Positions 5,094-10,149 are shown, counted from the first letter of the stretch. The stretch is 10,149 nt of DNA from an uncultured Candidatus Saccharibacteria bacterium (GCA_947427985.1 CANEKB010000033.1:1-10149); one strand, 5' to 3'. Program-made: numbers and translations. The notes: generated by a model from the sequence alone, not told the origin.

Positions 5094-5645
5094 CTATTCC
5101 GGTAGTCGGTCGAGGATGAGCTTAACTAGATGATGAGTTTCTTTGTCGTATAAAAAATCGGCGCGGACGTAGCGTTCGTGGTCATGATAGCGGCGCATCA
5201 TAATGTCGTGTTCATGATCGTATTCGCTCTCGCGATAGGTGCGGCCAAGGAGGCGCTGGACCTCTTCAATGGTGTTGACGTTGTGACCGTTAATAGTGAT
5301 AGGGACGGTTTCGTTGTCGAATGTCATTGAGATGAAGCTGATTCTGCCGTTGTTAAGGCTGATAAAAAGCAAATCTTTGGCGCTATCGGACGATTTGATC
5401 TCATAGATATGGGATTCGGTAAGCTGGTTTCTACTGTCACCGTATTTTTGCGGATTGATTTCGGCGGCGGGTGAACTGACGCTGAGTCCGTCTATAAGGA
5501 TACCAGAGAGATCCGTGCTGCTTAGTGGCCAGTTCATGATGACGAAACTGGCGATGATGACGATAGTGATAATGATGAGAGGGCTAAAGGTGATGAAGAT
5601 GTTTTTCGCAATGTGCCATCCATTCTTTAAGATCTTTTCTTTCAT
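5094..5645 (-). CDS. Single-span membrane protein with extracytoplasmic domain, unknown function
   Basis: The protein has 183 residues from ATG 5645. The frame is open up to 5717, but that extension crosses a GC-rich terminator hairpin and a perfect -10 box, so it is not coding. TATAAT at 5658-5653, extended by TGA, places the transcription start on or next to the A of ATG 5645, so the mRNA is leaderless; ATG 5651 lies within the promoter spacing. Residues 1-17 are basic, 18-38 form one hydrophobic helix (SPLIIITIVIIASFVIMNW), and residues 40-183 are soluble. This part holds the segment FDNETVPITINGHNVNTIEEVQRLLG (about 109-134), a His/Asp/Glu-rich stretch YDHEHDIMMRRYHDHERY (142-159), and a final strand DFLYDKETHHLVKLILD (163-179). 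The positive-inside rule suggests an external domain, and the His-rich stretch could bind metal. It follows another one-helix protein gene. Family not recognised. Confidence 0.75.
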   Translation of the reverse strand: MKEKILKNGWHIAKNIFITFSPLIIITIVIIASFVIMNWPLSSTDLSGILIDGLSVSSPAAEINPQKYGDSRNQLTESHIYEIKSSDSAKDLLFISLNNGRISFISMTFDNETVPITINGHNVNTIEEVQRLLGRTYRESEYDHEHDIMMRRYHDHERYVRADFLYDKETHHLVKLILDRLPE

Positions 5646-5652
5646 GCCCATT

Positions 5653-5661
5653 ATTATATCA
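5653..5661 (-). promoter_or_regulatory. Extended -10 promoter for a leaderless mRNA
   Basis: TGA-TATAAT (5661-5653) stands alone without a recognisable -35 box, which would fall inside the preceding terminator hairpin. The seventh base after the box is 5646, so transcription should begin on or next to ATG 5645. Confidence 0.6.
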
Positions 5662-5664
5662 TAT

Positions 5665-5696
5665 GGTAAAGGCCGGCACATAGAGTGTGCCGGCCT
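5665..5696 (-). terminator. Terminator between the two membrane protein genes
   Basis: AGGCCGGCACA (5696-5686 when read on the minus strand) pairs perfectly over 11 bases with TGTGCCGGCCT, with a five-base loop, and is followed by TTTACC. It ends the transcript of the gene at 5714-6157 and lies just upstream of the next gene's promoter. Confidence 0.75.
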
Positions 5697-5713
5697 GGTT
5701 TTGGGGTGTTTAC

Positions 5714-6157
5714 TCATGGACAGTTGATTACTCGCCAGTATTTGATTTTGCGGTCGCCTTTGCGGCTTCGGCCGATTTTCATGATGACGTCGAATCTTGC
5801 ACCTTCTTGGGCCCAGTTGTAGAGTTCTTCGCTGTCGATGGCGCCGTATAGACCGTACTCTATAGTATCGAAATAGACGTCGTGCTCGTCAGAATGACGG
5901 ATAGCGGTATTGTCGGCCATCATGAGATAACCTTCTTCGATATGCTTGCCGGTAACTTTTGCTTGCAAAGTTTCTATTTTGTAATCATATGCAACAACGC
6001 GATAGATCGTATACGCTAGCCGCCAGGTTAAAAGACTAATTAGAATGGCGGCTAGTAGGACGAGAGTCCAGAGTGCTAATGCGATGGCTACATAGCCTAT
6101 GTTCGGCAGCTCAGTATAGAATTGGAATATCATAATCTTCCAGATGGTTTTAAGCAT
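5714..6157 (-). CDS. Single-span membrane protein, unknown function
   Basis: The protein has 147 residues. ATG 6157 was chosen over the in-frame GTG at 6166, because the strong AGGAGG (6171-6166) overlaps the GTG and lies eight bases before the ATG. Residues 1-20 contain a short amphipathic start, 21-45 are hydrophobic (GYVAIALALWTLVLLAAILISLL), and the remainder is a soluble domain with YDYKIETLQAKVTGKHIEEG (about 57-76), a central part rich in Asp, Glu and Tyr (DEHDVYFDTIEYGLYGAID) and a basic segment GRSRKGDRKIKYWRVI (129-144). The KVTGK pattern followed by short strands suggests a small beta-rich domain. It has a consensus promoter, a 48-base leader and its own terminator, so it is probably a single-gene unit. 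The TGA stop overlaps an ATG at 5717 by four bases, but that ATG is not used. No family is recognised. Confidence 0.75.
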   Translation of the reverse strand: MLKTIWKIMIFQFYTELPNIGYVAIALALWTLVLLAAILISLLTWRLAYTIYRVVAYDYKIETLQAKVTGKHIEEGYLMMADNTAIRHSDEHDVYFDTIEYGLYGAIDSEELYNWAQEGARFDVIMKIGRSRKGDRKIKYWRVINCP

Positions 6158-6211
6158 TAAAAACACCTCCTAATGTTCTCTGCTCTACCCGCCTAACAGT
6201 TATATGCTGCC

Positions 6212-6240
6212 ATTGTAGAATACTTATAATTTTTTGTCAA
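6212..6240 (-). promoter_or_regulatory. Consensus promoter of the membrane protein gene at 6157
   Basis: TTGACA (6240-6235), a 17-base spacer and TACAAT (6217-6212) form a near-perfect promoter with a predicted start near 6205. The ribosome binding site AGGAGG is at 6171-6166. Confidence 0.85.
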
Positions 6241-6260
6241 TAAGAACTGAAGTGGAAACT

Positions 6261-6297
6261 AAAAAGGCCCTTCGATTCTATGATAAAAATCAAAGGG
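6261..6297 (-). terminator. Intrinsic terminator (minus strand)
   Basis: CCCTTTGATT (6297-6288) pairs with AATCGAAGGG (6277-6268) at nine of ten positions, followed by CCTTTTTAG. It would end any minus-strand transcript crossing the gene-free stretch 6298-6470. Confidence 0.75.
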
Positions 6298-6430
6298 TGT
6301 CCTTCTTGGTGCGCCTGCTTGCGTCAGGTTTTAACCATTTACAAGTGTTCCGAGGTTAAATGTTGCTTGGGCTTATAGTAGCCGATGCTAAAAGTTAGTA
6401 TATTGACAGTTCGATTGTCGGCTATCTTCT
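6298..6430 (-). other. Gene-free stretch with tandem hairpins
   Basis: No open frame of note is present. Seven-base inverted repeats occur at 6330-6336 with 6354-6360 (TTTAACC/GGTTAAA) and at 6379-6385 with 6418-6424 (TAGCCGA/TCGGCTA), plus a short CCTG/CAGG stem near 6314. On the minus strand these lie between the terminator of the 45-residue gene and a second terminator at 6261-6297. This could be a structured trailer or a small RNA; no promoter was found. Confidence 0.3.
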
Positions 6431-6467
6431 GAAAAGTTTTACCCCCAGATTAAACTCTAGGGGTAAA
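6431..6467 (-). terminator. Terminator after the 45-residue gene
   Basis: TTTACCCC (6467-6460 on the minus strand) pairs with GGGGTAAA (6445-6438), followed by ACTTTTC. The stop codon of the small gene is four bases upstream. Confidence 0.6.
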
Positions 6468-6470
6468 GCC

Positions 6471-6608
6471 TTATTTCTTGCCAGTGCTCTTGCGATTTGC
6501 AACGGCACTAGCGGCTACGCTTCGCACTTTTGCGGAGCTACTTGACTTCATAAGCTTGGACGCTTTACTAGCGACAGGCTTTGAAGTTCGTACAGCGTTT
6601 TTTGCCAT
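6471..6608 (-). CDS. 45-residue basic Ala/Ser/Lys-rich protein
   Basis: This small gene starts at ATG 6608 with AAAGGAGG immediately upstream (core AGGAGG at 6618-6613, four bases away) and ends at TAA 6471-6473. The protein begins MAKNAVRTSKPVASKASKLM and ends with ANRKSTGKK. Almost every third residue is Lys or Arg, interspersed with Ala, Ser and Val, and there are no acidic residues at all. Short proteins of the pattern MAK...TSKPVASKASK...S.A.SA.. occur as unannotated genes in other bacteria, as far as I recall; I cannot confirm homology here. The composition suggests binding to nucleic acid or another polyanion, comparable to histone-like tails. An extended -10 element lies at 6680-6688, a leader hairpin around 6640-6671, and a terminator at 6431-6467, so it is an independent unit. 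The strong ribosome binding site is the main reason to believe it is translated. Confidence 0.7.
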   Translation of the reverse strand: MAKNAVRTSKPVASKASKLMKSSSSAKVRSVAASAVANRKSTGKK

Positions 6609-6639
6609 ACTTCCTCCTTTGACGGGAATTAAATTTGAT

Positions 6640-6688
6640 ATTACGGGCTAGAGAATAAACACCTCCCTAGTCCACCTCTATAATAGCA
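6640..6688 (-). promoter_or_regulatory. Promoter and structured leader of the 45-residue gene
   Basis: TGC-TATTAT (6688-6680) is an extended -10 element with a predicted start near 6673, giving a leader of about 65 bases. In that leader GGACTAGGGAG (from 6673) can pair with CTCTAGCCC (to about 6644), which would sequester a second, unused ribosome-binding-like GGGAGG followed by a four-codon GTG frame. A possible attenuator; inference only. Confidence 0.4.
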
Positions 6689-6751
6689 TAAAAACTATGC
6701 TGTACAGGTTATTCTTATACTTTTTGTGTTGATGTTTTGTTTTCCGCGATT

Positions 6752-7051
6752 CTAGTCTGTAATCCTCAAATAATAAGTTAGCTCCTCACCTTTCCAATTC
6801 TCAAGCACCCACTCATGATATTCTTCCCACAGCTCAGCATAAAGTTTACTAAATTCTTCGTTCTGTTTCTCGTACCAATACCAACATTTATGATTAAGCA
6901 CCATTGAAAGTTCTGTTCCATAAATTCTATCACACCCCCATTCCGCCCTAGCCCTCTTATAAGTATCTCTAATTGCTTTAGCTCCAAAGCGTTCCGCTAT
7001 GGTAAAATCTTCCCAAAAAGTAGCCTGACACTCGTAGTCTAAAAGTCGCAT
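6752..7051 (-). CDS. 99-residue acidic protein, unknown function
   Basis: ATG 7051 lies 13 bases inside the end of the preceding gene, a typical translationally coupled overlap; no clear ribosome binding site is present. The protein begins MRLLDYECQATFWEDFTIAE and continues with a positively charged segment (KAIRDTYKRARAEWG, about 25-39), then TELSMVLNHKCWYWYEKQNEE (46-66), and an acidic aromatic C-terminus with LYAELWEEYHEWVLENWKGEELTYYLRITD. The arrangement is helical with many Trp, Tyr and Glu residues, and the C-terminal GEELTYYLRITD resembles small orphan proteins of Firmicutes that I have seen without assigned function. No catalytic motif is recognised. Together with the basic upstream protein it forms a two-gene unit driven by the promoter at 7280-7308. 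An accessory role such as antitoxin or immunity is possible but unsupported. Confidence 0.7.
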   Translation of the reverse strand: MRLLDYECQATFWEDFTIAERFGAKAIRDTYKRARAEWGCDRIYGTELSMVLNHKCWYWYEKQNEEFSKLYAELWEEYHEWVLENWKGEELTYYLRITD

Positions 7052-7269
7052 TTCTTATACTTCCTCATAAACTTATCAACCGACTCATATTCCGCTTCAA
7101 CGTATCTTTTATAATGATTGTAGTTAAGTATAATGTCCCTATACTCTCGGCTAGTAATGCCACAAGCCTTTATCGCTTGGTTAGCTTCCATAATCATATT
7201 GTATCTGCCAGTTCTACGGACCTTCTCATACTTGTAAAAGTTTGGCTTCCAATCTTCATTGACAATCAT
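7039..7269 (-). CDS. 76-residue basic protein, unknown function
   Basis: ATG 7269 was chosen over the in-frame TTG at 7275, which lies closer to the -10 box. The promoter TTGTCC-17-TATACT (7308-7280) predicts transcription from about 7273, leaving a leader of some four bases and no room for a ribosome binding site, so translation is probably near-leaderless. The protein is rich in Lys, Arg and Tyr: DWKPNFYKYEKVRRTGRY (6-23), then a predicted helix ANQAIKACGITSREYRDIILNYNHYKRYVEAEYESVDKFMRKYKK (29-73). It overlaps the start of the acidic gene at 6752-7051 by 13 bases. A basic first protein and an acidic, coupled second protein resemble some toxin-antitoxin or regulator pairs, but no known family is seen. 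The charge pattern would suit nucleic-acid binding. Confidence 0.7.
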   Translation of the reverse strand: MIVNEDWKPNFYKYEKVRRTGRYNMIMEANQAIKACGITSREYRDIILNYNHYKRYVEAEYESVDKFMRKYKKCDF

Positions 7270-7279
7270 ATACAAATAT

Positions 7280-7308
7280 AGTATAGTGTAAAACTAAAGC
7301 TCGGACAA
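7280..7308 (-). promoter_or_regulatory. Promoter of the 7269/7051 gene pair
   Basis: TTGTCC (7308-7303), 17 bases and TATACT (7285-7280). Predicted start near 7273, four bases before ATG 7269. Confidence 0.6.
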
Positions 7309-7363
7309 GCAAAGCTGATGTTAACAATGGTATAAAAGTTTGAGATTTAGGAACTAAGCTACG

Positions 7364-7398
7364 CAAAAAAATACACACTCTAAGCAACTTAGAATGTG
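7364..7398 (-). terminator. Strong terminator of the nuclease/hydrolase operon
   Basis: CACATTCTAAG (7398-7388) pairs with CTTAGAGTGTG (7384-7374) at all 11 positions (one G-U), loop TTG, followed by TATTTTTTTGCG. It lies about 80 bases after the stop of the HD hydrolase gene. Confidence 0.9.
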
Positions 7399-7480
7399 CT
7401 CCTGCGTCAGCAACTCACAAACTCAAGTATTTACCCATCTTTTTGTGCATAATTGCCGTTTTGCCGTTTTCTCGTTGTGA

Positions 7481-7942
7481 TTACATGTATTTTAGCTCGG
7501 GATACTTCTTCTCTAAGATCTCCAACCTAGTATAAACTTTGCTTCGGATCTTATCATTAAGTCCTCTACCTCTCTTAGGGCTGAGGTTATCTTCTAGATC
7601 GGCATGTTTAACTACGGTAGCATCAAAGTCTGAGGCTACTCTATTTATGTAGCTAGTAAAATCACCGTCTTTTGGATCAGTTAAGATTTCCACTAGCTCT
7701 ATCACTCTTTCAGGGATGCCAGCCCTGCGGAAGTCGTCTGGTGTTAGATTGGTATCTTCTAATGTATCGTGTAGAATGGCTGCCGCTTTCTGCTCTGGAG
7801 TTCGGACTCGACTAGCGACCGTGAGTGGATGTAGAATATACGGCAAGCCATTACCTTTATCTACTTGGCCAGTATGAGCCTTGACTGCTAGTTCTAAGGC
7901 TGTGTTTATGTAGTCGTATGGTGTTTCCTGATATAAAGCCAT
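7481..7942 (-). CDS. Stand-alone HD-domain (p)ppGpp hydrolase (SpoT/MESH1-like)
   Basis: The protein has 153 residues from ATG 7942, which has AAAGGAGG three bases upstream; the TTG at 7963 overlaps the previous stop and was rejected. Family members remove the 3'-pyrophosphate of the alarmone (p)ppGpp (MESH1 can also act on NADPH) using a Mn ion. The hallmark residues are in order: KAHTGQVDKGNGLPYILHPL (21-40) with the first metal histidine 38; AAILHDTLEDT (54-64) with the HD pair 58-59 and the ED pair 62-63; and VKHADLEDN (111-119) with Asp115 and Asn119. The length matches a single hydrolase domain; no synthetase, TGS or ACT domain is present. It is the last gene of the operon, after an unknown gene whose TGA it nearly overlaps. 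Without a synthetase nearby it may tune alarmone levels or neutralise a toxic alarmone synthetase encoded elsewhere. Specificity is inferred. Confidence 0.88.
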   Translation of the reverse strand: MALYQETPYDYINTALELAVKAHTGQVDKGNGLPYILHPLTVASRVRTPEQKAAAILHDTLEDTNLTPDDFRRAGIPERVIELVEILTDPKDGDFTSYINRVASDFDATVVKHADLEDNLSPKRGRGLNDKIRSKVYTRLEILEKKYPELKYM

Positions 7943-7959
7943 TTGCCTCCTTTCCTTTA

Positions 7960-8415
7960 TCAATTATTAGGTTTTTGCTCCGCCTCTATAAGTTTTATTA
8001 AGCGCTTCAGCAGCTTTCGAGTAATACCCATTCCATACCAAAGGTCAGCACCTAGTCCATCATCACTACCAGCTAATACACCAGTTAATAATACCAACGT
8101 TAAATCTAAGTCTAAGTCCTCGTATTTATGTCTGTCCCTGAGTAAAATCCACTTATAAGCCTCATCCCAAAGGTAAGTACTCCCAACAAACAAGCTTAAA
8201 TCGTAGAATGTTGGCAAGATTTTGGCATTGATTGGGAAATAAGCAAACCTGAAAATACTAACGAATCGAGCCAGCTTCTTGAGCTGCTTGAGCTGAGATT
8301 TGGTTAAGCTCGTAGCTTTGTCGCGAGCATGCTTGAGGTCATTCTTATCGCATTCATCCAAGCTCGGCATTTGCAGCTTGAAGCGAGAGCGTAAACTATT
8401 ATCCTGACTAGTCAT
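7960..8415 (-). CDS. 151-residue protein, unknown function
   Basis: ATG 8415 has GAGG four bases upstream. The protein begins MTSQDNSLRSRFKLQMPSLD, continues with a Lys/Leu-rich helix (LTKSQLKQLKKLARFVSIFRF, about 37-57), a moderately hydrophobic middle (INAKILPTFYDLSLFVGSTYLWDEAYKWILL), the acidic patch DRHKYEDLDLDLTLVLLTGVLAGSDDGLGADLWYG (about 94-128) and a basic end (ITRKLLKRLIKLIEAEQ). The pattern suggests a soluble helical protein with one acidic patch rather than a membrane protein. No family is recognised. It lies immediately before the alarmone hydrolase, with its TGA at 7960-7962 only 18 bases from that start, so the two are surely co-transcribed and may act together. Confidence 0.75.
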   Translation of the reverse strand: MTSQDNSLRSRFKLQMPSLDECDKNDLKHARDKATSLTKSQLKQLKKLARFVSIFRFAYFPINAKILPTFYDLSLFVGSTYLWDEAYKWILLRDRHKYEDLDLDLTLVLLTGVLAGSDDGLGADLWYGMGITRKLLKRLIKLIEAEQKPNN

Positions 8416-8435
8416 TTTGCCTCATCACTCGTCGA

Positions 8436-8516
8436 TTATTCTTCGTGCTCATCGTAGAATTTCTTAGCCTCTGGGCTTAATTTTTTGTAGTTGTCTATAT
8501 CTAACACGCTTGTAAC
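8436..8516 (-). other. In-frame 26-codon extension after a TAG stop
   Basis: After the TAG (8519-8517) that ends the 66-residue protein the same frame continues for 26 codons to TAA 8436-8438, with coding-like sequence VTSVLDIDNYKKLSPEAKKFYDEHEE. GTG at 8507 could start a separate 23-residue peptide with a weak AGG upstream. It may be a severed C-terminus, a readthrough extension or a tiny gene. Confidence 0.4.
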
Positions 8517-8717
8517 CTAATTGCCGATACGCTTATCCAACAGGGAGAACCAGTCTGACAGAATTAGCTTGTTAGACTTGACAAGTTCGGGATAGCGCTT
8601 AGCTTCCTTTCGAATTTGTTCCTTCTCTTCGGCAGTGAACTGGTTGGATTCGCATAGAAGCTCAGCTACATCGACAGGCCGAGCATATTCTACGCCGTTT
8701 TTATAGTAGTATTTCAT
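8517..8717 (-). CDS. 66-residue protein, unknown function
   Basis: ATG 8717 is preceded by AGAGGAGG with four bases spacing (core AGGAGG at 8727-8722); longer in-frame starts overlap the upstream gene and lack such a site. The protein begins MKYYYKNGVEYARPVDVAEL, followed by a charged helix TAEEKEQIRKEAKRYPELVKS (28-48) and LILSDWFSLLDKRIGN at the end. It is soluble, helical and of mixed charge, with no recognisable motif. The ribosome binding site lies across the stop codon of the preceding gene (TAG 8730-8728), a tight operon junction. The same frame remains open for 26 codons after its TAG. I do not recognise the family. Confidence 0.75.
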   Translation of the reverse strand: MKYYYKNGVEYARPVDVAELLCESNQFTAEEKEQIRKEAKRYPELVKSNKLILSDWFSLLDKRIGN

Positions 8718-8727
8718 AAAACCTCCT

Positions 8728-9141
8728 CTACTTTCCATTAAATATCCAACCAAAGTTTATGTCAGAATTGCCTTTAAAGCGGTACTTACCTTGGTAGATT
8801 AAGTCATGCTCATCCGTATGAAACTCTTCACGCGGTTTACCAATATAATCTGTAAAATCTCCCCACTTTTTAATAGCAGTAACTCTGTTGCCTAACTTAT
8901 CTATAAAATCAGTAACCGTCTCTCGGCTTAAGTGACTATATTCTTGCCACACTATTTTATCGCCTTGCCAATATGCGACTTCGCAAAAATCGCCCATTTT
9001 TTCTGAGTCATGGTCGTATGTCATATCAGGGTAACTGAGAACGAAAATAATGTCACGAGAAACAATCTCCATAAGCGCTTCTCTCGAATCTTGAGTGCGG
9101 TTACAAGGTTCTCGCTCTATATTGATATACTTCTCGTTCAT
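8728..9141 (-). CDS. 137-residue acidic protein, unknown function
   Basis: ATG 9141 is the chosen start. GATAAT at 9153-9148, with TTGCCG at 9176-9171 and a 17-base spacer, places a transcription start exactly on the A of this ATG, so besides operon readthrough the gene can be expressed as a leaderless mRNA; no good ribosome binding site is present. The protein begins MNEKYINIEREPCNRTQDSR and includes VLSYPDMTYDHDSEKMGDF (about 34-52), AYWQGDKIVWQEYSHLSRE (56-74), GNRVTAIKKWGDFTDYIGK (84-102), an acidic EEFHTDEHDLIYQGKY (105-120) and a final aromatic INFGWIFNGK. Short strands with glycine turns suggest a small beta-rich soluble domain. It lies 38 bases after the GIY-YIG gene. No family recognised. 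Confidence 0.75.
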   Translation of the reverse strand: MNEKYINIEREPCNRTQDSREALMEIVSRDIIFVLSYPDMTYDHDSEKMGDFCEVAYWQGDKIVWQEYSHLSRETVTDFIDKLGNRVTAIKKWGDFTDYIGKPREEFHTDEHDLIYQGKYRFKGNSDINFGWIFNGK

Positions 9142-9147
9142 AGCCTA

Positions 9148-9176
9148 ATTATCCTATATTTCCATGCTCTCGGCAA
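9148..9176 (-). promoter_or_regulatory. Internal promoter for a leaderless mRNA
   Basis: TTGCCG (9176-9171), 17 bases and GATAAT (9153-9148). The seventh base after the -10 is the A of ATG 9141. It lies between the GIY-YIG gene and the 137-residue gene. Confidence 0.55.
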
Positions 9177-9179
9177 ACC

Positions 9180-10073
9180 CTAATTCGCATTATATCCGAA
9201 CTTTGGGTTGCGAGTCAGGAGCAATTCTTTCCACCAAGATTCTCTCGCAATAATCGCCTCGTCATTTGTAGCAGATTTCTCGTGTTCGAGAATCGAGTAG
9301 CGGAAATTATCTTTTACGTAGTCTAAGCCTTGTTCCTCGACTAGAATTTTTAGTTCCTTATTGCCACCATGTCCGTTTTTAGCATAAGCCTGCCATCTAC
9401 CAAGTAGCATTTCGTTGCCGTAAGCCGAACCGACATAACGCTTATTTGTAGCAGTATCAGTTATGAGGTAGACACCTTTTTGATTTTCAAGTGCGGTTTG
9501 CCAAGTCTGGAGATGCAGGACGTATTTTAATTCCGACCAAGATAAGTTGACGTTTCCGTAGCCTGGAAACTTCGCCTCTACCGTATCATAGGGCTGTTCG
9601 AGAATAGTTTTGACCGTTAGCCGAGAAATTGCGTCCTTGTCACGCATGACAATATTCATGGTATTGCGATCTGCCCAAGTAATCACTAGCTTACCTATAT
9701 AGCCTGCTACTTCCGGAAGCGCCGATTCGTCCGCCTCGACAAAAACCTTATTATCATTGATGACCTTATAGGCATTTACGAGCAGCCAGTCCTTGCTGCC
9801 AAACGGAATAAAACTGAGAACGTAGTCGCCGCTAATATAGCGTTTGCGACCGTTAGGGTTATGAGTTTTGACTGACTCGCGAACGAGATCGGCTTCGCCA
9901 TGGCTATACATTTTTAGGAGTTCAAAACGGCGCGGTCTATCACCGAGCCAAAGTTTGAACTCGTCCAAAGTATTGTTCGGGTCGTAATCCCAGTCACTAT
10001 TAAAAATCAACTTCAGTCTAGACAACTTTTCCTTTGGCAGTTTTAGTAAATCGATAAGTTTTATAGTATTCAT
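9180..10073 (-). CDS. GIY-YIG nuclease family protein with unknown N-terminal domain
   Basis: The protein has 297 residues from ATG 10073, with AAAGGG some nine bases upstream. The C-terminal third is a GIY-YIG domain: KGVYLITD with the GIY-equivalent Gly200-Val201-Tyr202; RYVGSA with Tyr213-Val214-Gly215; the catalytic arginine in LLGRW (Arg226); and the metal-binding glutamate in RESWWKELL (Glu279). It ends KFGYNAN, matching the NP...GYN close of the fold. All expected catalytic residues are present, so the domain should cut DNA or RNA phosphodiester bonds. Residues 1-195 are not a DNA-binding domain I recognise; they include NSDWDYDPNNTLDEF (25-39) and FPGYGNVNLSWSELKYVL (169-186), a linker that I recall from other proteins of this architecture. 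It is first in the operon leading to the alarmone hydrolase. Possible roles are mobile-element nuclease, defence or DNA repair; the target is unknown. Confidence 0.88.
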   Translation of the reverse strand: MNTIKLIDLLKLPKEKLSRLKLIFNSDWDYDPNNTLDEFKLWLGDRPRRFELLKMYSHGEADLVRESVKTHNPNGRKRYISGDYVLSFIPFGSKDWLLVNAYKVINDNKVFVEADESALPEVAGYIGKLVITWADRNTMNIVMRDKDAISRLTVKTILEQPYDTVEAKFPGYGNVNLSWSELKYVLHLQTWQTALENQKGVYLITDTATNKRYVGSAYGNEMLLGRWQAYAKNGHGGNKELKILVEEQGLDYVKDNFRYSILEHEKSATNDEAIIARESWWKELLLTRNPKFGYNAN

Positions 10074-10100
10074 TTGCTTGCCCTTTCTGGTCGCCCTGAT

Positions 10101-10128
10101 AACAAAAATGCGACCATGTACTAGTCGC
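10101..10128 (-). terminator. Terminator upstream of the GIY-YIG gene
   Basis: GCGACTA (10128-10122) pairs with TGGTCGC (10116-10110), one G-U, followed by ATTTTTGTT. It ends a transcript entering from the right edge and marks the start of the operon. The overlapping TGT-TATCAG (10104-10096) could be a weak extended -10 for the GIY-YIG gene. Confidence 0.65.
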
Positions 10129-10149
10129 TTAAAACTTTAACAAACCCAG

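Noticed and set aside
5455..5727. 90-residue plus-strand frame
   Set aside because: Complement of the membrane protein at 5094-5645 and of the terminator hairpin.
7943..8158. 71-residue plus-strand frame
   Set aside because: Shadow of the 151-residue gene; its start lies in the ribosome binding site of the hydrolase gene.
1..10149. CRISPR array, insertion sequence or integrase gene
   Set aside because: No regularly spaced repeats, no transposase or recombinase motifs, and no terminal inverted repeats were found on either strand.

Overview
The window looks like a piece of a small-genome bacterium of the candidate phyla radiation, most likely Candidatus Saccharibacteria (TM7). The support is indirect: a GH57 amylase of the archaeal MJ1611 type, a cysteine-free ribosomal protein L33, several tiny lineage-specific proteins, and repeated promoters whose -10 box sits directly against the start codon, which implies leaderless mRNAs. 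The standard bacterial code fits, because TGA acts as a stop and does not interrupt the long reading frames. I could not compare with any database.

Region 1-882: the N-terminal part of an endonuclease/exonuclease/phosphatase-fold protein runs off the left edge on the minus strand. A probably frameshifted small gene follows at 333-549. Next comes a minus-strand block with a structured non-coding RNA candidate (about 551-767) and tRNA-Trp(CCA). The RNA candidate and the tRNA share a 19-bp direct repeat covering the tRNA 3' end and CCA.

Region 1000-3600: two plus-strand genes, a three-helix membrane protein and a GH57-type glycosidase with a long acidic tail, end at a strong terminator that faces rpmG (L33) on the minus strand.

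Region 3820-5100: a gene-poor stretch holds a candidate minus-strand small RNA. It is followed by a strong consensus promoter and a lipoprotein gene. That gene is interrupted in frame by TGA and then continues in the same frame after a 66-bp-offset partial duplication.

Region 5094-6610 (minus strand): two small single-span membrane proteins are separated by a terminator and a leaderless promoter. A gene-free stretch with hairpins follows, and then a 45-residue basic Ala/Ser/Lys-rich protein.

Region 6750-10150 (minus strand) looks like an accessory region. One unit is an overlapping pair of unknown small proteins. The other is a probable operon running GIY-YIG nuclease, three unknown small proteins, and a stand-alone HD-type (p)ppGpp hydrolase, and ending at a textbook terminator near 7364. 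The nuclease, the hydrolase and their unrecognised partners are the best candidates for an undescribed functional cassette; the paired tRNA-Trp and structured RNA are the most unusual non-coding signal.
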